Source of the DNA: Arthrobotrys musiformis | Lineage: Eukaryota > Ascomycota > Orbiliomycetes > Orbiliales > Orbiliaceae | Length of the DNA stretch: 64,000 bases | Direction: 5' to 3' | NCBI GenBank assembly: GCA_036971715.1 | Contig: JAVHJL010000003.1 | Span: 3,224,001-3,288,000 of the forward strand | Shown here: piece after piece, positions 62,375-64,000 of the stretch | Position numbering within the stretch: the stretch's first letter is position 1 | Layout of the letters: every line of letters starts with the position of its first letter | Notes under the pieces: generated by a model | What the model saw: the letters and a program-made list of their open reading frames with translations, nothing else | Databases searched by the model: none | What the model was told of the DNA's origin: nothing | Translations under genes and position numbers: made by a program

Positions 62375-63649
62375 TGTGATGGAGGTGGGATGGGGTTCGC
62401 GGGGTGATGTCGCGAGGCGATGTCGCGACGGAGTACGGTTGCACGGGTTACGTGGGTGTGGTTGGAAGAGGTTAGACGGTGTTGGATTTTGGGGGGCAAC
62501 GCAGGGATTTGCTAGTGTCGTCGTTAGACAACGGTCTTGTTAGAGAGCAGTAGAAGCTTTGCGAATAGTATGGCCCACGGTTGGCTAATCCTAGGAAGAG
62601 GGCCGGGGTACTGCTATGCAAGATATTTTCTGGTCTGTTGCGGGCTTTTGCCATGCTGCGCTCCCACTGAGGGTGGGTGCATAGGACGAGCTTCCTCGGT
62701 GCTTATAACTTGGGATTTTGGCAGCTTGAGCCTTCTATTTCTACTGCTATGAAAGATACGGTGACTGATATGTATGAAATTCCGCATATAGCCTCGAGCT
62801 TACGGTGAAAGAAACTCTCGATGATTTGTGCACTATGTTATGGGATGAACTCTGGATATCGATAACGAGACGCGGCTTTATCCTGAAACTGTGTTGCTTG
62901 TGGTATTCTTTTCGCTGGCCGTGGGCTAGTTGTCGATACTTGATATCATTCTAACTAATTGTGCCACCTGTATATTTCGAGCTCATGGGCGCAAGATCAG
63001 ACACAGTAGCATTTGGTTTACGAGATAACGCAAGATAGCAGGATATTAATTTTTTGAGTGATATTAATCTTTAGCAATGGCATATCGATATAATGCCGCC
63101 TGGTTGTATTAAAGCTCGGTTCAAAGTTCCAAGTCTTGCTTCACATGCATACCTTCTGCCATCAATTGTGAGTGGATAGAAGATTGAAATCCAAGGATAT
63201 ATATACCAGGAAAAAAGTTTATATACCCGGTTCTAGGCGCTCCCTATACTGGAACTTCATAATGTTACTTTTTTTTTTTTTTGGAGTTCAGATGGTCGGC
63301 ATTTTTGGCGCGGGAGACCCATATCGGGGTTAAGCAGTACCTTCCTGATACCGTAACGGTCGTCCGATCTTGGTGTTTTAGGCAGAGGGGACGCTCTTTT
63401 GCAACAAAAACTCTCAAACTACGGTTTCTTGGAAACTTCATGCATCAATTTCGTGCCCTCATTGGGTGGGCGGCTTTCTTTCTCTCTTTCTTTCTTTTTT
63501 TTCTAACCTTCAACGATAACCCTCAACGCCCTTTTCAAAACCTTTCTTTAAAATCTAAGCTTAGATTGCGGGAGGCTACTTGAAACTGGACCATCGTTGG
63601 GTTGCCTTTTCGCTTAGATTTGACAAGGCGGAGCAGACGTCGCTCGATC
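62375..63649. other. Intergenic region upstream of MED21
   Basis: It contains the MED21 promoter and then AT-rich sequence without any supported gene. A T-homopolymer lies near 63269-63282 and a CTTTCTTT-rich tract near 63475-63500. Confidence 0.5.
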
Positions 63650-64000
63650 ATGGTGATCAAAGCAGCTTTGCAGGGGAGGGCATTCGCATTGACCCAAGGC
63701 CTTGTTAGTCCGCAAACTCTAATTAGATCACACGCCCTGCTCTCTCTTGCGTTCTTTGATTATGGCATTTGGTCTTGGTGTTCTTTGCATGCTATGCAAA
63801 CATTAGATGGCCTTGAAATTGACATAATAGAATCTTTCGAATGGGAAAAAAGGCCTCGAATTGGGGTATACAGCATCGGGATTATTTTCAAAATAATTAT
63901 TAAACACAGTACACCAATGGAAGCAATATCAGGTACGGGATTTCTAATGCATTGTCGTGGCTGTGGTCCAAGTTCGTCGCACTCCAACGCCAATGCTGGG
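63650..64000 (+). CDS. Open frame running off the window edge (possible partial gene)
   Basis: From an ATG at 63650 the frame stays open for 117 codons to the end of the window. The translation is partly hydrophobic (SLAFFDYGIWSW, IGIIFKIII) and contains a short Cys/His cluster (LMHCRGCG). I do not recognise a family. A donor-like GTACGG follows ATATCAG near 63930. It may be a real 5' exon, a decayed ORF or chance. Confidence 0.2.
   Translation, partial: MVIKAALQGRAFALTQGLVSPQTLIRSHALLSLAFFDYGIWSWCSLHAMQTLDGLEIDIIESFEWEKRPRIGVYSIGIIFKIIIKHSTPMEAISGTGFLMHCRGCGPSSSHSNANAG

Overview
The window reads as nuclear DNA of a filamentous ascomycete (Pezizomycotina). Genes are split by short GT-AG introns, mostly about 50-120 nt with CTRAC-like branch sites. 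5' leaders are pyrimidine-rich, and several families are typical of filamentous fungi: a Ppo-type fatty-acid oxygenase, an AreB-type GATA factor, and an Mch1-type MFS protein. Long AT-rich gene-poor stretches and a Pezizomycete-like coiled-coil hypothetical protein hint at an early-diverging lineage such as Pezizomycetes, but that placement is only a guess.

Layout. 1-7.4 kb: AT-rich flank, then a ten-exon Ppo oxygenase gene (+) and a small Cys-rich hypothetical ORF. 8.2-25 kb is the gene-dense core: FYV7 (+), PEP7/VAC1 (-), BMS1 (-), a proteinase B inhibitor-like I9 protein (+), eIF5A (+), RRN7 (+) and ubiquitin-L40 (+). 26.3-28.7 kb: an MCH1-type MFS transporter. 29.4-30.6 kb: a two-exon coiled-coil hypothetical protein and a tRNA-like Pol III unit. 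About 30.6-43.5 kb is a gene desert with no ORF I can recognise. 43.5-47.4 kb: an AreB/ASD-4-type GATA regulator with a very long leader and a 923-nt intron. 49.2-51.8 kb: type II PI 4-kinase LSB6. 51.8-57.0 kb: gene-poor, T-rich. 57.0-60.9 kb: a Rad5/HLTF-like SNF2-RING ATPase with a His/Gln-rich N-terminus. 61.9-62.4 kb: Mediator subunit MED21 (-). The last 350 nt hold an open frame running off the window.

Five of seven genes in the core serve ribosome production or translation: FYV7 and BMS1 (small-subunit assembly), RRN7 (Pol I initiation), eIF5A and RPL40-ubiquitin. PEP7 and LSB6 act in endosomal and phosphoinositide traffic. The GATA factor, MED21 and the SNF2-RING protein are nuclear regulators.

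Most notable points: (i) the ubiquitin-L40 start codon appears to be split A|TG by an intron and followed by a 7-nt microexon; (ii) the Ppo protein has lost the P450 heme-thiolate Cys and carries a roughly 110-residue insertion in its dioxygenase domain; (iii) an unresolved Pol III-type locus with perfect A and B boxes about 170 nt apart. All gene models were built by hand from the sequence; splice sites were chosen by reading-frame continuity and family similarity and have not been tested with RNA data.
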